From Halobacillus alkaliphilus (lineage in GTDB: Bacteria > Bacillota > Bacilli > Bacillales > Halobacillaceae), in contig NZ_FOOG01000001.1 in the NCBI RefSeq assembly GCF_900113125.1, positions 62,001 to 126,000 on the forward strand: a DNA stretch of 64,000 bases, written 5' to 3'. Positions 55,093 through 63,401 of this stretch are shown here, in pieces. Position 1 is the first letter of the stretch, and the number at the start of each line of letters is the position of its first letter. A program made the position numbers and the translations under genes. A model generated the notes under the pieces. It saw nothing but the letters and a program-made list of their open reading frames with translations, was not told the origin of the DNA and ran no database searches.

Positions 55093-56207
55093 TGGCGAAT
55101 CGCACGCTCTCAGCAAGTGAAATTATCCAGTCGTTTGAAAAATGGTCTCCAAAGCACCTGGCTTTTGATTGGGATAACGTCGGACTTCAAGTCGGGACAC
55201 TGAATAAACCAGTAAAGAAAGTGATGGTCACACTTGATGTGCTTGAGAATGTAGTAGATGAGGCAATTGGGAAGCAAGTTGATTTGATTATTGCTCATCA
55301 CCCTTTGTTATTTGTAAAATTGCATCAAATCAATCTTGACACTCCGAAGGGTAGAGTCATTCAAAAACTTATCAAACACGACATTACGGTTTACTCTGCG
55401 CATACTAATCTTGATGTAGCAGCAGGCGGGGTAAATGATGTAATGGCAGAAGCCATTGGTCTTGAGGATACTTCTCCTTTAGTTAAAACTGGTCAGGATG
55501 AACTGGTAAAACTGACAGTGTTTGTACCGGAAGACCATGCGGAGGAATTAAGAAATTCTATCAGTGAGGCTGGAGCTGGTCATATAGGACAGTACAGTCA
55601 TTGTACGTATCAATTATCCGGTCAGGGTACCTTTAAGCCTCAAGAAGGAACAACTCCCTACATCGGAAAGGTGGACGACCTTGAGATTGTGGAGGAGAAA
55701 CGAATAGAAACCATTGTACCTAAATCAAAATTAAATGGTGTGCTGACTGCTATGGAGAAAGCTCACCCTTATGAGGAAGTCGCTTATGATCTTTATCCTC
55801 TTTTAAACAAAGGAGAAGATATAGGTGTGGGACGTATTGGCCGCTTGAAAGAACCGATGGAGTTGAAGAAGCTGTGTGAAAAAGTAAAAGAAAAATACAA
55901 TGTTCCTGCTGTACGGATGACGGGTGAAGGTTCAAAAATGATCAAAAAAGCCGCCCTTCTTGGCGGCAGTGGAGAAAAGTATATCCATGCAGCAAAAGCG
56001 AACGGAGCAGATGTTTATATTACTGGAGATATGACTTTTCATGCAGCTCAGGACGCCATGGAAATGGGACTTTCATTGATCGATCCGGGCCATCATGTAG
56101 AAAAGGTAGTCTGTGCTGAGATCAAGAAATACTTAGAAGAAAAATGGCAGCAGCGTCTATCTGTTATACTTTCTGAATCCAATACCGAACCTTTTACTTT
56201 TGTATAG
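55092..56207 (+). CDS. yqfO: Nif3-like dinuclear metal centre protein YqfO
   Basis: A 371-aa Nif3-family protein. Metal-binding residues are in LIIAHHPLLF, YSAHTNLDVAAGGVN and DPGHHVEK near the end. A PII-like insertion (about residues 130-235, HPYEEVAYD) occupies the middle, typical of Firmicute forms. A GTP cyclohydrolase I type 2 role has been suggested for relatives but is not certain. It is coupled to trmK by a one-base overlap. Confidence 0.92.
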   Translation: MANRTLSASEIIQSFEKWSPKHLAFDWDNVGLQVGTLNKPVKKVMVTLDVLENVVDEAIGKQVDLIIAHHPLLFVKLHQINLDTPKGRVIQKLIKHDITVYSAHTNLDVAAGGVNDVMAEAIGLEDTSPLVKTGQDELVKLTVFVPEDHAEELRNSISEAGAGHIGQYSHCTYQLSGQGTFKPQEGTTPYIGKVDDLEIVEEKRIETIVPKSKLNGVLTAMEKAHPYEEVAYDLYPLLNKGEDIGVGRIGRLKEPMELKKLCEKVKEKYNVPAVRMTGEGSKMIKKAALLGGSGEKYIHAAKANGADVYITGDMTFHAAQDAMEMGLSLIDPGHHVEKVVCAEIKKYLEEKWQQRLSVILSESNTEPFTFV

Positions 56208-56269
56208 GCTGGTTGTGGATGCATTCTATGAATAGTTAAAGAAAGCGGCTCAATGTTGATTTATAAAAA

Positions 56270-56410
56270 AGCATCCGATACTGGGTCCGTTAATGCTATG
56301 CGGACCAGGGGTGGTTGTGAACTGCGTGGGGACTGGCAAGCCTCCTCAGTCGTTATCATTCCCAGTCGGGTACAGTATTTCGAAACTGAAGTTTTCCAGT
56401 AGGCCCGGTT
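56270..56410. repeat. Degenerate copy of a dispersed repeat
   Basis: Contains GGTCCG/CGGACC hairpin arms (about 56285-56306), CTCCTCAG and, at 56372-56401, a segment whose reverse complement (TACTGGAAAACT...TTTCGAAATACTGT) matches the arm of the element at 849-873 in 23 of 30 positions. ATACTGG near 56279 and CCAGTA near 56396 are short matching ends. There is no gene in this 300-bp gap. Confidence 0.5.
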
Positions 56411-56460
56411 GTTGAATAAACTTCATATGAACAAGCAACCATAAAGTTGAACAAAGCCAA

Positions 56461-56493
56461 ATAAAAAATGTGCGGACATTCTATGTCCGCACA
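56461..56493 (-). terminator. Terminator of ispH
   Basis: TGTGCGGACAT (56469-56479) and ATGTCCGCACA (56483-56493) with a 3-nt loop; on the reverse strand a T-run follows (56463-56468). Confidence 0.92.
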
Positions 56494-56507
56494 GCTTGTT
56501 AGATCGT

Positions 56508-57470
56508 TTATTCTTTTACTTGGCTTTTCTTTTTAGTTTTCACACGCGGAAGAATCTTTTTCTGTTCTACTTTGGATTCGCGAATCCAGGTGTCCACGTC
56601 ATTTAAGTCATATTGTTCAATGAATTTTATAACTTCTTTAGTTATTGGGGTTGGGGTGGAAGCGCCTGCTGTAACGGCTACCTTGTGAACGCCTTCCAGC
56701 CAGTCCAGGTCGATTTCGGTCACATCACTAATGCGATATGCCTGAGTACCTGCTTTTTCCATGGAGACTTGGGCTAAGCGGTTTGAGTTATTACTTTTAG
56801 GATCTCCAACAACTAAAGTAAGATCAGCTTCTCTAGCCTGTTCAGAAACAGCCTCCTGGCGAACCTGAGTAGCCATACAAATTTCCTGATGTTTTTCCAG
56901 CTGAGGATACTTTTCTTTCGCTTTTTCCATCACATCATAAACATCCCACTGACTCATGGTTGTCTGGTTAGTAACCATTAATTTATCGTGGTCGATGTTA
57001 AGGTTGTCTACATCTTCTTCCGTTTGGACAAGATGGACTTTACCTGGAGCTACTCCCATGGCCCCTTCAGGTTCAGGGTGGCCTTTTTTACCGACATAAA
57101 TAATTTCATAGCCTTCAGCTACCTTGTCTCGGATTAAATTATGCGTGTTTGTGACATCGGGACAAGTTGCATCAAGAGCGGTAAGACCTTTCTCTTTAGC
57201 ACGTTCTTTAACTTCGGGTGATACTCCATGAGCTGTAAAAATAACTGTACCCTCGTTAATTCCGTCCAGAAGATCCATTCGGTTTTTACCGTCAACGGTA
57301 ATAATACCTTCGTCTTCAAATGCTTGGGTAACATGTGAGTTGTGTACAATCATTCCTAAGATATATATAGGGCGGGGCAGGTTCGGGTCTTTTGCTGCAT
57401 TCTGTGCAATGACCATGGCATCAACCACACCGTAACAATAACCGCGAGGGGCGATTTTAATGACTTCCAT
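56508..57470 (-). CDS. ispH: 4-hydroxy-3-methylbut-2-enyl diphosphate reductase
   Basis: IspH catalyses the last MEP-pathway step, making IPP and DMAPP. The 320-aa protein carries three cluster-ligating cysteines: C12 in RGYCYGV, ATCPDV, and [10 protein letters not shown], plus the HGVSPEV and TTMSQW motifs. AGAGGAGGAC precedes ATG 57470. ispG, the previous enzyme in the pathway, is also in this window at 60975. It is divergent from cshB. Confidence 0.97.
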   Translation of the reverse strand: MEVIKIAPRGYCYGVVDAMVIAQNAAKDPNLPRPIYILGMIVHNSHVTQAFEDEGIITVDGKNRMDLLDGINEGTVIFTAHGVSPEVKERAKEKGLTALDATCPDVTNTHNLIRDKVAEGYEIIYVGKKGHPEPEGAMGVAPGKVHLVQTEEDVDNLNIDHDKLMVTNQTTMSQWDVYDVMEKAKEKYPQLEKHQEICMATQVRQEAVSEQAREADLTLVVGDPKSNNSNRLAQVSMEKAGTQAYRISDVTEIDLDWLEGVHKVAVTAGASTPTPITKEVIKFIEQYDLNDVDTWIRESKVEQKKILPRVKTKKKSQVKE

Positions 57471-57528
57471 TATTTAAAGTCCTCCTCTTTATCCAATCCA
57501 ATTGAATACTTTTACTTTACCATCCTTT

Positions 57529-57557
57529 ATTATAAAGGCTAAGTGGAAAGAAGACAA
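57529..57557 (-). promoter_or_regulatory. Sigma-A promoter of ispH
   Basis: On the reverse strand TTGTCT (57552-57557), 17-bp spacer, perfect TATAAT (57529-57534). Confidence 0.8.
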
Positions 57558-57654
57558 AGAATCTTGTCGCAGGTTGTCCTGTTATCGTGCATTTCTTCCC
57601 TGGCTCTATTATAATGGGATGAGAACATTTTACACTAAAGGAGTACAAAACATA

Positions 57655-58974
57655 ATGAGTACACATAAATTTGAAGAATTTGCTATTACCCCTGTGATCA
57701 GTCAGATTATTGGGGAACTTGGTTTTCACGAACCTACACCCATACAGCGCGAAGTCATGCCTGCTGCTTTACGCGGTGAGAGCCTGATTGGACAATCACA
57801 CACTGGCTCTGGAAAAACGCACGCTTATCTATTATCACTACTCAACAAAATTGATGAGAATTCCTCCAACGTTCAATTTGTTATTACTGCTCCCACAAGG
57901 GAACTGGCTATTCAAATCCATGAAGAAGTAAAGAAAGCTATTCAATTCGGTGGAAAAGAGAAGGTCTGGCGCTCTAAGCTGCTCATTGGAGGAACGGACA
58001 AGCAAAAGATGGTGGATAAACTATCTTCTCTTCCTCCTCATATTATTGTGGGAACGCCGGGAAGAATTCTGGATATGGTGAAAGAAGAAGCTATAGATTT
58101 GCATCAAGCTAAAGGGTTTGTGCTGGATGAGGCTGACTTGATGCTTGATTTAGGTTTTATTGAAGACGTAGATCAGATTTTGATTCGTATGGACCCTGAT
58201 GTTCAAATGTTAGTCTTCTCGGCAACAATCCCTGAGCGCTTGCAGCCGTTCCTCAAAAAATATCTAACTAACCCCTCCCTTATTCAGATCGAAGATGAAA
58301 AACCATCGCCTGAGTCTATGGAGCATCGCTTAGTTCCTTTACGTCACAAGAATCCGGCCGATATCATTATGGATATATCCAAAGCTATTCAGCCTTATCT
58401 TGCTATTATCTTTACAAATGGCAAAGACCATGCCGATGAATTAGCGGATGCTTTGCTCAGCCGCGGCCTGGAAGTGGGGATTCTTCATGGAGGGTTATCA
58501 CCAAGAGAGCGGAAAAGGATGCTTAAGGAACTTCAAAATTTACGATACCAATATATCGTAGCGACTGATTTAGCTTCTCGTGGAATCGATATTCAGGGAG
58601 TCAGTCATGTCATCAATGCTCAGATGCCTAAAGAAGAAGAATTTTATATTCACCGTGTAGGTAGAACTGCGCGGGCCGGCTTGAAGGGAACTGCCATTAA
58701 TCTATATAAGGAAGGAGACCTTCCCTTAATCCAGAAGCTTGAAAGTAGAGGCCTCACTTTTAATTTCTATGAGGTGAAGAATGGAGAATGGAAAGAGGTT
58801 AATTCCTATAATGAACGTCAGACAAGAGAGAGAAAAGAAACTGATCTTGAAAAGAAAGCAAGGCAAATGGTTCGCAAACCGAAAAAAGTGAAACCAGGAT
58901 ACAAGAAGAAAATGAAGAAAAAGGCTGATAAAAATTTGAAAGGCCTTAAAAGAAATCAATATCGCAAAAAATAG
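57655..58974 (+). CDS. cshB: DEAD-box RNA helicase CshB
   Basis: CshB is a cold-shock-associated RNA helicase. The 439-aa protein has Q motif (EPTPIQ), Walker A SHTGSGKT, PTRELA, VLDEADLML, FSATIP, ATDLASRGIDI and HRVGRTARA. A C-terminal basic tail (KKVKPGYKKKMKKK) follows. ATG 57655 follows AAAGGAG; the longer frame upstream from 57502 has no family similarity. A TATAAT at 57610-57615 may be its -10, but the -35 is poor. Confidence 0.95.
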   Translation: MSTHKFEEFAITPVISQIIGELGFHEPTPIQREVMPAALRGESLIGQSHTGSGKTHAYLLSLLNKIDENSSNVQFVITAPTRELAIQIHEEVKKAIQFGGKEKVWRSKLLIGGTDKQKMVDKLSSLPPHIIVGTPGRILDMVKEEAIDLHQAKGFVLDEADLMLDLGFIEDVDQILIRMDPDVQMLVFSATIPERLQPFLKKYLTNPSLIQIEDEKPSPESMEHRLVPLRHKNPADIIMDISKAIQPYLAIIFTNGKDHADELADALLSRGLEVGILHGGLSPRERKRMLKELQNLRYQYIVATDLASRGIDIQGVSHVINAQMPKEEEFYIHRVGRTARAGLKGTAINLYKEGDLPLIQKLESRGLTFNFYEVKNGEWKEVNSYNERQTRERKETDLEKKARQMVRKPKKVKPGYKKKMKKKADKNLKGLKRNQYRKK

Positions 58975-58996
58975 GTGTTAGGAAAGGGGTTTTAAT

Positions 58997-59887
58997 TTGA
59001 AACTGGGGTCGCATGTTTCAATGAAAGGGAAAAAAATGCTTCTCGGAGCAAGTGAAGAGGCTGCATCTTATGGTTCAGGTACATTTATGATTTATACGGG
59101 AGCGCCTCAAAACACAAGGAGACGTCCTATAGAAGAATTAAATATTGAAGCTGGACAGGAGCATATGAAATCGCATAATATCTCAGATATTGTTGTGCAT
59201 GCTCCGTATATCATTAATATCGGTAATACTACTAAGCCTGAAACTTTTCAATTAGGTGTAGATTTCCTTCGAAATGAAATCGAACGTACAGAGGCTATAG
59301 GAGCAAAGCAGATTGTACTGCACCCTGGCTCTCACGTAGGACAGGGACTGGAGAAAGGACTTCCTAAGATTATTGAGGGTTTGAATGAAGTGCTTCATAA
59401 AAATCAAGATGCCCAAATAGCGCTCGAGACGATGGCTGGTAAAGGATCTGAAATCGGTCGGAATTTTGACGAGATAGCCAAAATTATAGATGGTGTCACA
59501 TTAAATGAGAAGTTATCCGTTTGTATGGATACATGTCACATACATGACGCTGGTTATAACGTTGTCGAAGACTTCGATGGAGTACTAAATGAGTTCGATA
59601 AAGTTGTAGGTCTGGACCGATTAAAAGTCGTGCATGTGAATGATAGTAAAAATGTAAAGGGTGCTCAAAAAGACCGCCATGAAAACATTGGTTTTGGACA
59701 TATTGGTTTTAAAGCTTTACACCAGGTAGTCCATCATCCTTCCTTAAAGGATTTGCCTAAGATCCTTGAAACACCTTATGTAGGGGAAGATAAAAAAAAT
59801 AAAAAACCTCCATATGGATTTGAAATTGAAATGTTTAAAGAAGGAAAATTTGATGAAGAATTAAAGCAGAAAATAATGGAGCAATAA
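58997..59887 (+). CDS. nfo: Endonuclease IV (Nfo)
   Basis: Nfo incises DNA at AP sites in base excision repair. The 296-aa TIM-barrel protein has zinc-binding motifs [40 protein letters not shown] and DRHENIGFG. The start is TTG 58997 with AGGAAAGGGG upstream. It follows cshB by 22 bp and is likely cotranscribed. In B. subtilis nfo (yqfS) makes spores resistant to desiccation damage. Confidence 0.96.
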   Translation: MKLGSHVSMKGKKMLLGASEEAASYGSGTFMIYTGAPQNTRRRPIEELNIEAGQEHMKSHNISDIVVHAPYIINIGNTTKPETFQLGVDFLRNEIERTEAIGAKQIVLHPGSHVGQGLEKGLPKIIEGLNEVLHKNQDAQIALETMAGKGSEIGRNFDEIAKIIDGVTLNEKLSVCMDTCHIHDAGYNVVEDFDGVLNEFDKVVGLDRLKVVHVNDSKNVKGAQKDRHENIGFGHIGFKALHQVVHHPSLKDLPKILETPYVGEDKKNKKPPYGFEIEMFKEGKFDEELKQKIMEQ

Positions 59888-59912
59888 AAAAAGGTGCACA
59901 TGCACCTTTTTT
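59887..59912 (+). terminator. Terminator of cshB-nfo
   Basis: AAAAAAGGTGC (59887-59897) pairs with GCACCTTTTTT (59902-59912) with an ACAT loop. Confidence 0.85.
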
Positions 59913-60043
59913 ATTTTAGATATAATTTTATACGGCCATCTATTCTGCAGCGGTAAACCACATGACTACTATTTAAACAAAGAAATAATCATGCGGGTAA
60001 TTAGGGGGGCAGGATTTAATTCTATAATTAAGTTATCTGGCCA

Positions 60044-60328
60044 TTACTTTAACCAATGAGCGACACCGTGCTCTTTAGCCAGTTCCATTAGAAGGTGATT
60101 CACAGAACGGGCTGTGTCTTTGGAAGTAATGGCAGCAAGTTTATTTAACATTCGTTTGCGTCCATTGGGGTCGAAAGGGTTTTCTTTATTTTTTCTAAGA
60201 GCTTTAACGATTAATTCAGCTTCTGATTTTGAGATAGGAATTTTATATTGCTTACCGTAAGCCATTAAATCATGAACCGTCAGCTGTTTTAACTTTTGCA
60301 TAACAAATTGTTGAGCTACTTGTTTCAT
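60044..60328 (-). CDS. yqfT: DUF2624 family protein (YqfT)
   Basis: A 94-aa soluble helical protein: FVMQKLKQLTVHDLMAYGKQ, SEAELIVKALRKNKENPFDP, and an ending GVAHWLK. Sequence pattern and the position after nfo match YqfT of B. subtilis. Function is unknown. AAAGGGAG precedes ATG 60328. It is transcribed opposite to its neighbours and no clear own terminator is seen in the 130 bp between it and the nfo terminator. Confidence 0.84.
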   Translation of the reverse strand: MKQVAQQFVMQKLKQLTVHDLMAYGKQYKIPISKSEAELIVKALRKNKENPFDPNGRKRMLNKLAAITSKDTARSVNHLLMELAKEHGVAHWLK

Positions 60329-60410
60329 TATTTATACTCCCTTTCGCACCAATGATTTAATACACTATATGAATTAGAAGGGGAGAACGTGTTAAGTAAG
60401 GATAATGGAT

Positions 60411-60482
60411 ATGTCAGAAAATCCCTCGTTAACAAAAGCGATTATGGAACATACTAAACGTGATTCTCCAAACAGAAAGTGA
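60411..60482 (+). CDS. Possible 23-aa small protein or leader peptide
   Basis: A 23-codon frame, MSENPSLTKAIMEHTKRDSP ending NRK, starts at ATG 60411 eight bases after AAGGA. It ends ten bases before the next gene. It is hydrophilic with no recognised motif. The good ribosome binding site spacing and tight coupling suggest that it may be translated, but codon evidence is thin. Confidence 0.3.
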   Translation: MSENPSLTKAIMEHTKRDSPNRK

Positions 60483-60492
60483 GGGTATCCGT

Positions 60493-60936
60493 ATGTATGA
60501 TCCGAAAAATCCTGTTGAGAATCAGGAAACAGAGAAAGCTCCAGAGCATGGTGATGAACTGGAGCAAGTGCATGAGAATGACCATCCACCAGTCAATGAT
60601 CATGGACGTGGTCCTTATCAGCCAGTTTATGGGGAAAGTTATGAAGAAGAATTTGCACAGGAAGCGGCAGTGGCACCTATAGATGAACCTTTTCAGACTG
60701 AAGAAAAAGGAACAACCATGGAAAGTGATGTAAAAGTAGGTATGGGGTGGCTGGGGCTGAGTGCAGCGATTCTTTCCTTTTTCTTTGCTCCTCTCATATT
60801 AGGTGCCGCTGGCATCATATTAGGAATTGTAGGCAAACGGCGTGGAGCTGATACGCTTGGAAACATGGCGATTATTATTAGTATTGTATCCATTGCGTTT
60901 TCCATATTCTTTGCTCCGATCTATAATCTGATCTAA
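60493..60936 (+). CDS. yqfX: YqfX-like membrane protein (DUF4190-type tail)
   Basis: A 147-aa protein. The first 85 residues are acidic, Pro/His-rich and probably disordered; then two hydrophobic segments with a GKRRGADTLG turn (about residues 88-113 and 122-145) form a hairpin of the DUF4190 pattern. The location between yqfT and ispG is that of B. subtilis yqfX, a forespore-expressed gene. GAGGGT precedes ATG 60493. Confidence in the symbol is only moderate. Confidence 0.72.
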   Translation: MYDPKNPVENQETEKAPEHGDELEQVHENDHPPVNDHGRGPYQPVYGESYEEEFAQEAAVAPIDEPFQTEEKGTTMESDVKVGMGWLGLSAAILSFFFAPLILGAAGIILGIVGKRRGADTLGNMAIIISIVSIAFSIFFAPIYNLI

Positions 60937-60943
60937 TTTTATA

Positions 60944-60976
60944 AAAAAAGGTGGACCGGTATGGTCCACCTTTTTT
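60944..60976. terminator. Bidirectional terminator yqfX / ispG
   Basis: A 14-bp stem (60944-60957 with 60963-60976), loop GGTAT. It overlaps the ispG stop codon and ends both convergent genes. Confidence 0.92.
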
Positions 60977-62090
60977 AGGCTTTTTGCTCTAATTTTTCTT
61001 TTTCGATACGCTGCTTCTCATAATGTTCTTCTGCGAGTTTATCGACTTCTTTTTTGAGTTCTTCCACCATAATATCTTCCGGAACTTTTCGGATGATTTC
61101 TCCATGACGGAATAGAAGACCTTCTCCACGTGCACCTGCGATACCTATATCTGCTTCTCTTGCTTCGCCAGGGCCATTCACAGCACAGCCTAATACCGCA
61201 ACTTTAATAGGGGCTTGAATGGTTTGTATATATTCTTCAACTTCGTTTGCAATAGAGATTAAATCGATTTCGATACGTCCACAAGTTGGACAGGAAATTA
61301 AAGTAGCGGCATTTGCAGCAAGCCCGAATGATTTTAGCAGCTCTTTAGCAGCTTTTACCTCTTCAACCGGGTCAGCACTTAGACTTATGCGTAGCGTGTT
61401 TCCTATTCCTTTGCTCAAAATAGCGCCTAGACCTGCTGCGCTCTTTATGGTACCTGCATATAGAGTGCCTGATTCAGTAATCCCTAAGTGAATAGGGTAC
61501 GAAAATGCTTGCGCAGCTTTTTCATAAGCTTCAATGGCTAAGTGTACATCTGAAGCTTTTAATGAAACGATGATGTCATGAAAATCTAGATCCTCTAGAA
61601 TTTTAATGTGATGCAGGGCACTTTCAACCATACCGTCTGCAGTTGGGTATCCATACTTTTCAAGGATGTGTCTTTCTAAAGAACCAGCATTAACGCCAAT
61701 GCGAATAGGGATTCCTTTCTCTTTAGCAGCATTTACCACCGCTTCAACTTTTTCTCGTTTACCAATGTTTCCAGGGTTAATACGGATTTTATCTGCACCG
61801 CCCTCAATTGCTTTCAGGGCTTTTCTATAATCAAAGTGAATATCGACAACCAGCGGTATGTTAATACGCTTTTTAATTTCAGGGATTGCGTCTGCTGCAC
61901 GGTCATCAGGACATGCAACACGGACGACTTGGCAGCCCGCTTCTTCTAAACGTTTAATTTCGGCTACTGTAGCTTCAACATCGTGCGTTTTAGTAGTAGT
62001 CATCGATTGAATAACGACTTTATCAGCTCCGCCGATGGTCACGTCACCTACTTTTACAGGGCGTGTATCTTTTCTGTGGGTAATTGCCAT
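60975..62090 (-). CDS. ispG: 4-hydroxy-3-methylbut-2-en-1-yl diphosphate synthase (IspG)
   Basis: IspG is the penultimate MEP-pathway enzyme, converting MEcPP to HMBPP. The 371-aa protein has TIM-barrel motifs ([22 protein letters not shown]) and the 4Fe-4S cysteines in SCPTCGRIE and [14 protein letters not shown] 62090 is chosen because AAGGAG lies ten bases upstream; TTG 62096 would be too close. It should feed ispH, which lies 3.5 kb away on the same strand. Confidence 0.96.
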   Translation of the reverse strand: MAITHRKDTRPVKVGDVTIGGADKVVIQSMTTTKTHDVEATVAEIKRLEEAGCQVVRVACPDDRAADAIPEIKKRINIPLVVDIHFDYRKALKAIEGGADKIRINPGNIGKREKVEAVVNAAKEKGIPIRIGVNAGSLERHILEKYGYPTADGMVESALHHIKILEDLDFHDIIVSLKASDVHLAIEAYEKAAQAFSYPIHLGITESGTLYAGTIKSAAGLGAILSKGIGNTLRISLSADPVEEVKAAKELLKSFGLAANAATLISCPTCGRIEIDLISIANEVEEYIQTIQAPIKVAVLGCAVNGPGEAREADIGIAGARGEGLLFRHGEIIRKVPEDIMVEELKKEVDKLAEEHYEKQRIEKEKLEQKA

Positions 62091-62150
62091 TTTCAAATCG
62101 CTCCTTTATATACTTACAAAAAAGGTGTGCTTCTTAACGTTCCAACCTTT

Positions 62151-62179
62151 ATTATAAGGGCTTTTAACTTAAATGAGAA
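62151..62179 (-). promoter_or_regulatory. Sigma-A promoter of ispG
   Basis: On the reverse strand TTCTCA (62174-62179), 17-bp spacer, perfect TATAAT (62151-62156). Confidence 0.62.
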
Positions 62180-62302
62180 GTCAAGTCACTTAAATACAGC
62201 CACTCCACATGTAAAACTATTGTAAATGCTTCTATTTTACATATCCAAGTTTAACAAATTATATTATGGAGGAAGCAAATAGTAAACTCAAGTAATATTT
62301 AA

Positions 62303-62329
62303 TGAAACGAAAGTAGAGACTTAATCGTA
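62303..62329 (+). promoter_or_regulatory. Sigma-W-type promoter upstream of the second NfeD gene
   Basis: TGAAAC (62303-62308), 17-bp spacer, CGTA (62326-62329). It has the same geometry as the promoter at 35987-36013. Confidence 0.75.
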
Positions 62330-62369
62330 CATATAGTATTCAGAAGATATACGGGAGGATGTGTTCATC

Positions 62370-62990
62370 GTGTTTGCATTTGATTGGATTGCTTTGTTTA
62401 TTACATTTTTAGGCACCATGTTTTTAATCGGTGAACTGCTGGTTAATATGAAAGGAATCTTTGCGATTATTGGTTTTGGGTTTATCACCGTTTATTTTTC
62501 AAGTTACTTAGCAACAGATATGTTTATCGTTATGATGCTTGTCTACTTTCTCGGCATCATTCTTATGGTTATTGATGGGAAGCTCATAAACGATGGCACA
62601 CTTGCTACCATCGGAGCGGCTGTTATGGTTATAGCCGTAGGATTTAGTGCCCCGAACTGGGTAGCAGGCTTGTATAGTGTTATAGGAGTCATTCTCGGCG
62701 GTGCAGCTTCCTTGTTATTCCTGAAAGTATTTAAACATAGAAAGATGTGGACAAAAATTACGCTCAGGGATCAATTATCATCAGAAATGGGATACAATTC
62801 CATGAAAGAAAGTTATCAATTTCTTGTAAATAAAAAAGGTAAGGCTCTGACTGACATGAGACCGGTAGGGACAATAAAGATCGAAGAAGAAGACTACAGT
62901 GCTGTTTCAAATGGCCAATGGATTTCAAAAGATGATGAAATCAAAGTGGTTTCCGTAGATGGAACTAGAATATTAGTGAAAAAGTTGTGA
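62370..62990 (+). CDS. Short NfeD-family membrane protein
   Basis: A 206-aa protein with four to five transmembrane helices in the first 125 residues and a C-terminal soluble OB-fold NfeD domain (ALTDMRPVGTIKIEEEDYSA, then IKVVSVDGTRILVKKL). It lacks the ClpP-like protease domain of YqeZ, so it is a truncated-type NfeD as found next to flotillins such as YqiK/FloT. No flotillin gene is adjacent here. The start is GTG 62370 (GGGAGG about 11 bases away) or GTG 62361. Expression is probably sigma-W-dependent. A strong terminator follows. Confidence 0.85.
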   Translation: MFAFDWIALFITFLGTMFLIGELLVNMKGIFAIIGFGFITVYFSSYLATDMFIVMMLVYFLGIILMVIDGKLINDGTLATIGAAVMVIAVGFSAPNWVAGLYSVIGVILGGAASLLFLKVFKHRKMWTKITLRDQLSSEMGYNSMKESYQFLVNKKGKALTDMRPVGTIKIEEEDYSAVSNGQWISKDDEIKVVSVDGTRILVKKL

Positions 62991-63027
62991 ATAGATGAAT
63001 ATAAACCAAAAATAAGAGCTCGTTAAC

Positions 63028-63062
63028 ACTCTCTATCCCCTTAGGGGATAGAGAGTTTATTA
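63028..63062 (+). terminator. Terminator of the short NfeD gene
   Basis: A 13-bp perfect stem (63028-63040 with 63044-63056), 3-nt loop, and T-rich tail. Confidence 0.9.
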
Positions 63063-63277
63063 TTTGGAGAACTCATCAGCGTGTTATATAGACGTGCCTG
63101 AAGTATATAATTATCCAGAAACTGTCCCTGAACCAGTCTCATGAAAATAGAATCTTTGAAGGAAGACATCCAAATAGAGGAGTTTAAATAAAACTTTCTA
63201 CATCAGGGATTTTTTACTATGCGTACTTAGTTAGAAGCCGCTTCTAACAAATGATTATTACCCCTATATAATCTTAA

Positions 63278-63294
63278 TGTAAATTTAATGTTAA
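63278..63294 (-). promoter_or_regulatory. Candidate PhoP-binding repeat
   Basis: On the reverse strand TTAACA (63289-63294), 5-bp spacer, TTTACA (63278-63283). Two direct TT(A/T)ACA repeats at an 11-bp period fit the Bacillus PhoP box, though four are usual. They lie just upstream of the -35 box of the Na/Pi transporter gene. The rest of the gap (63063-63270) shows no gene. Confidence 0.4.
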
Positions 63295-63309
63295 GATTCT
63301 CGGATATCC

Positions 63310-63338
63310 TTTACAAATAAAATATCTTTCGTTAATAA
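63310..63338 (+). promoter_or_regulatory. Sigma-A promoter of the Na/Pi cotransporter gene
   Basis: TTTACA (63310-63315), 17-bp spacer, TAATAA (63333-63338), 64 bp before the start. Confidence 0.6.
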
Positions 63339-63401
63339 TGAGAAAGGTGTTTTAAAAAGAGATTAAATGTAGAAACTTGGATGAAGAAAGGGTGGGGACT
63401 A

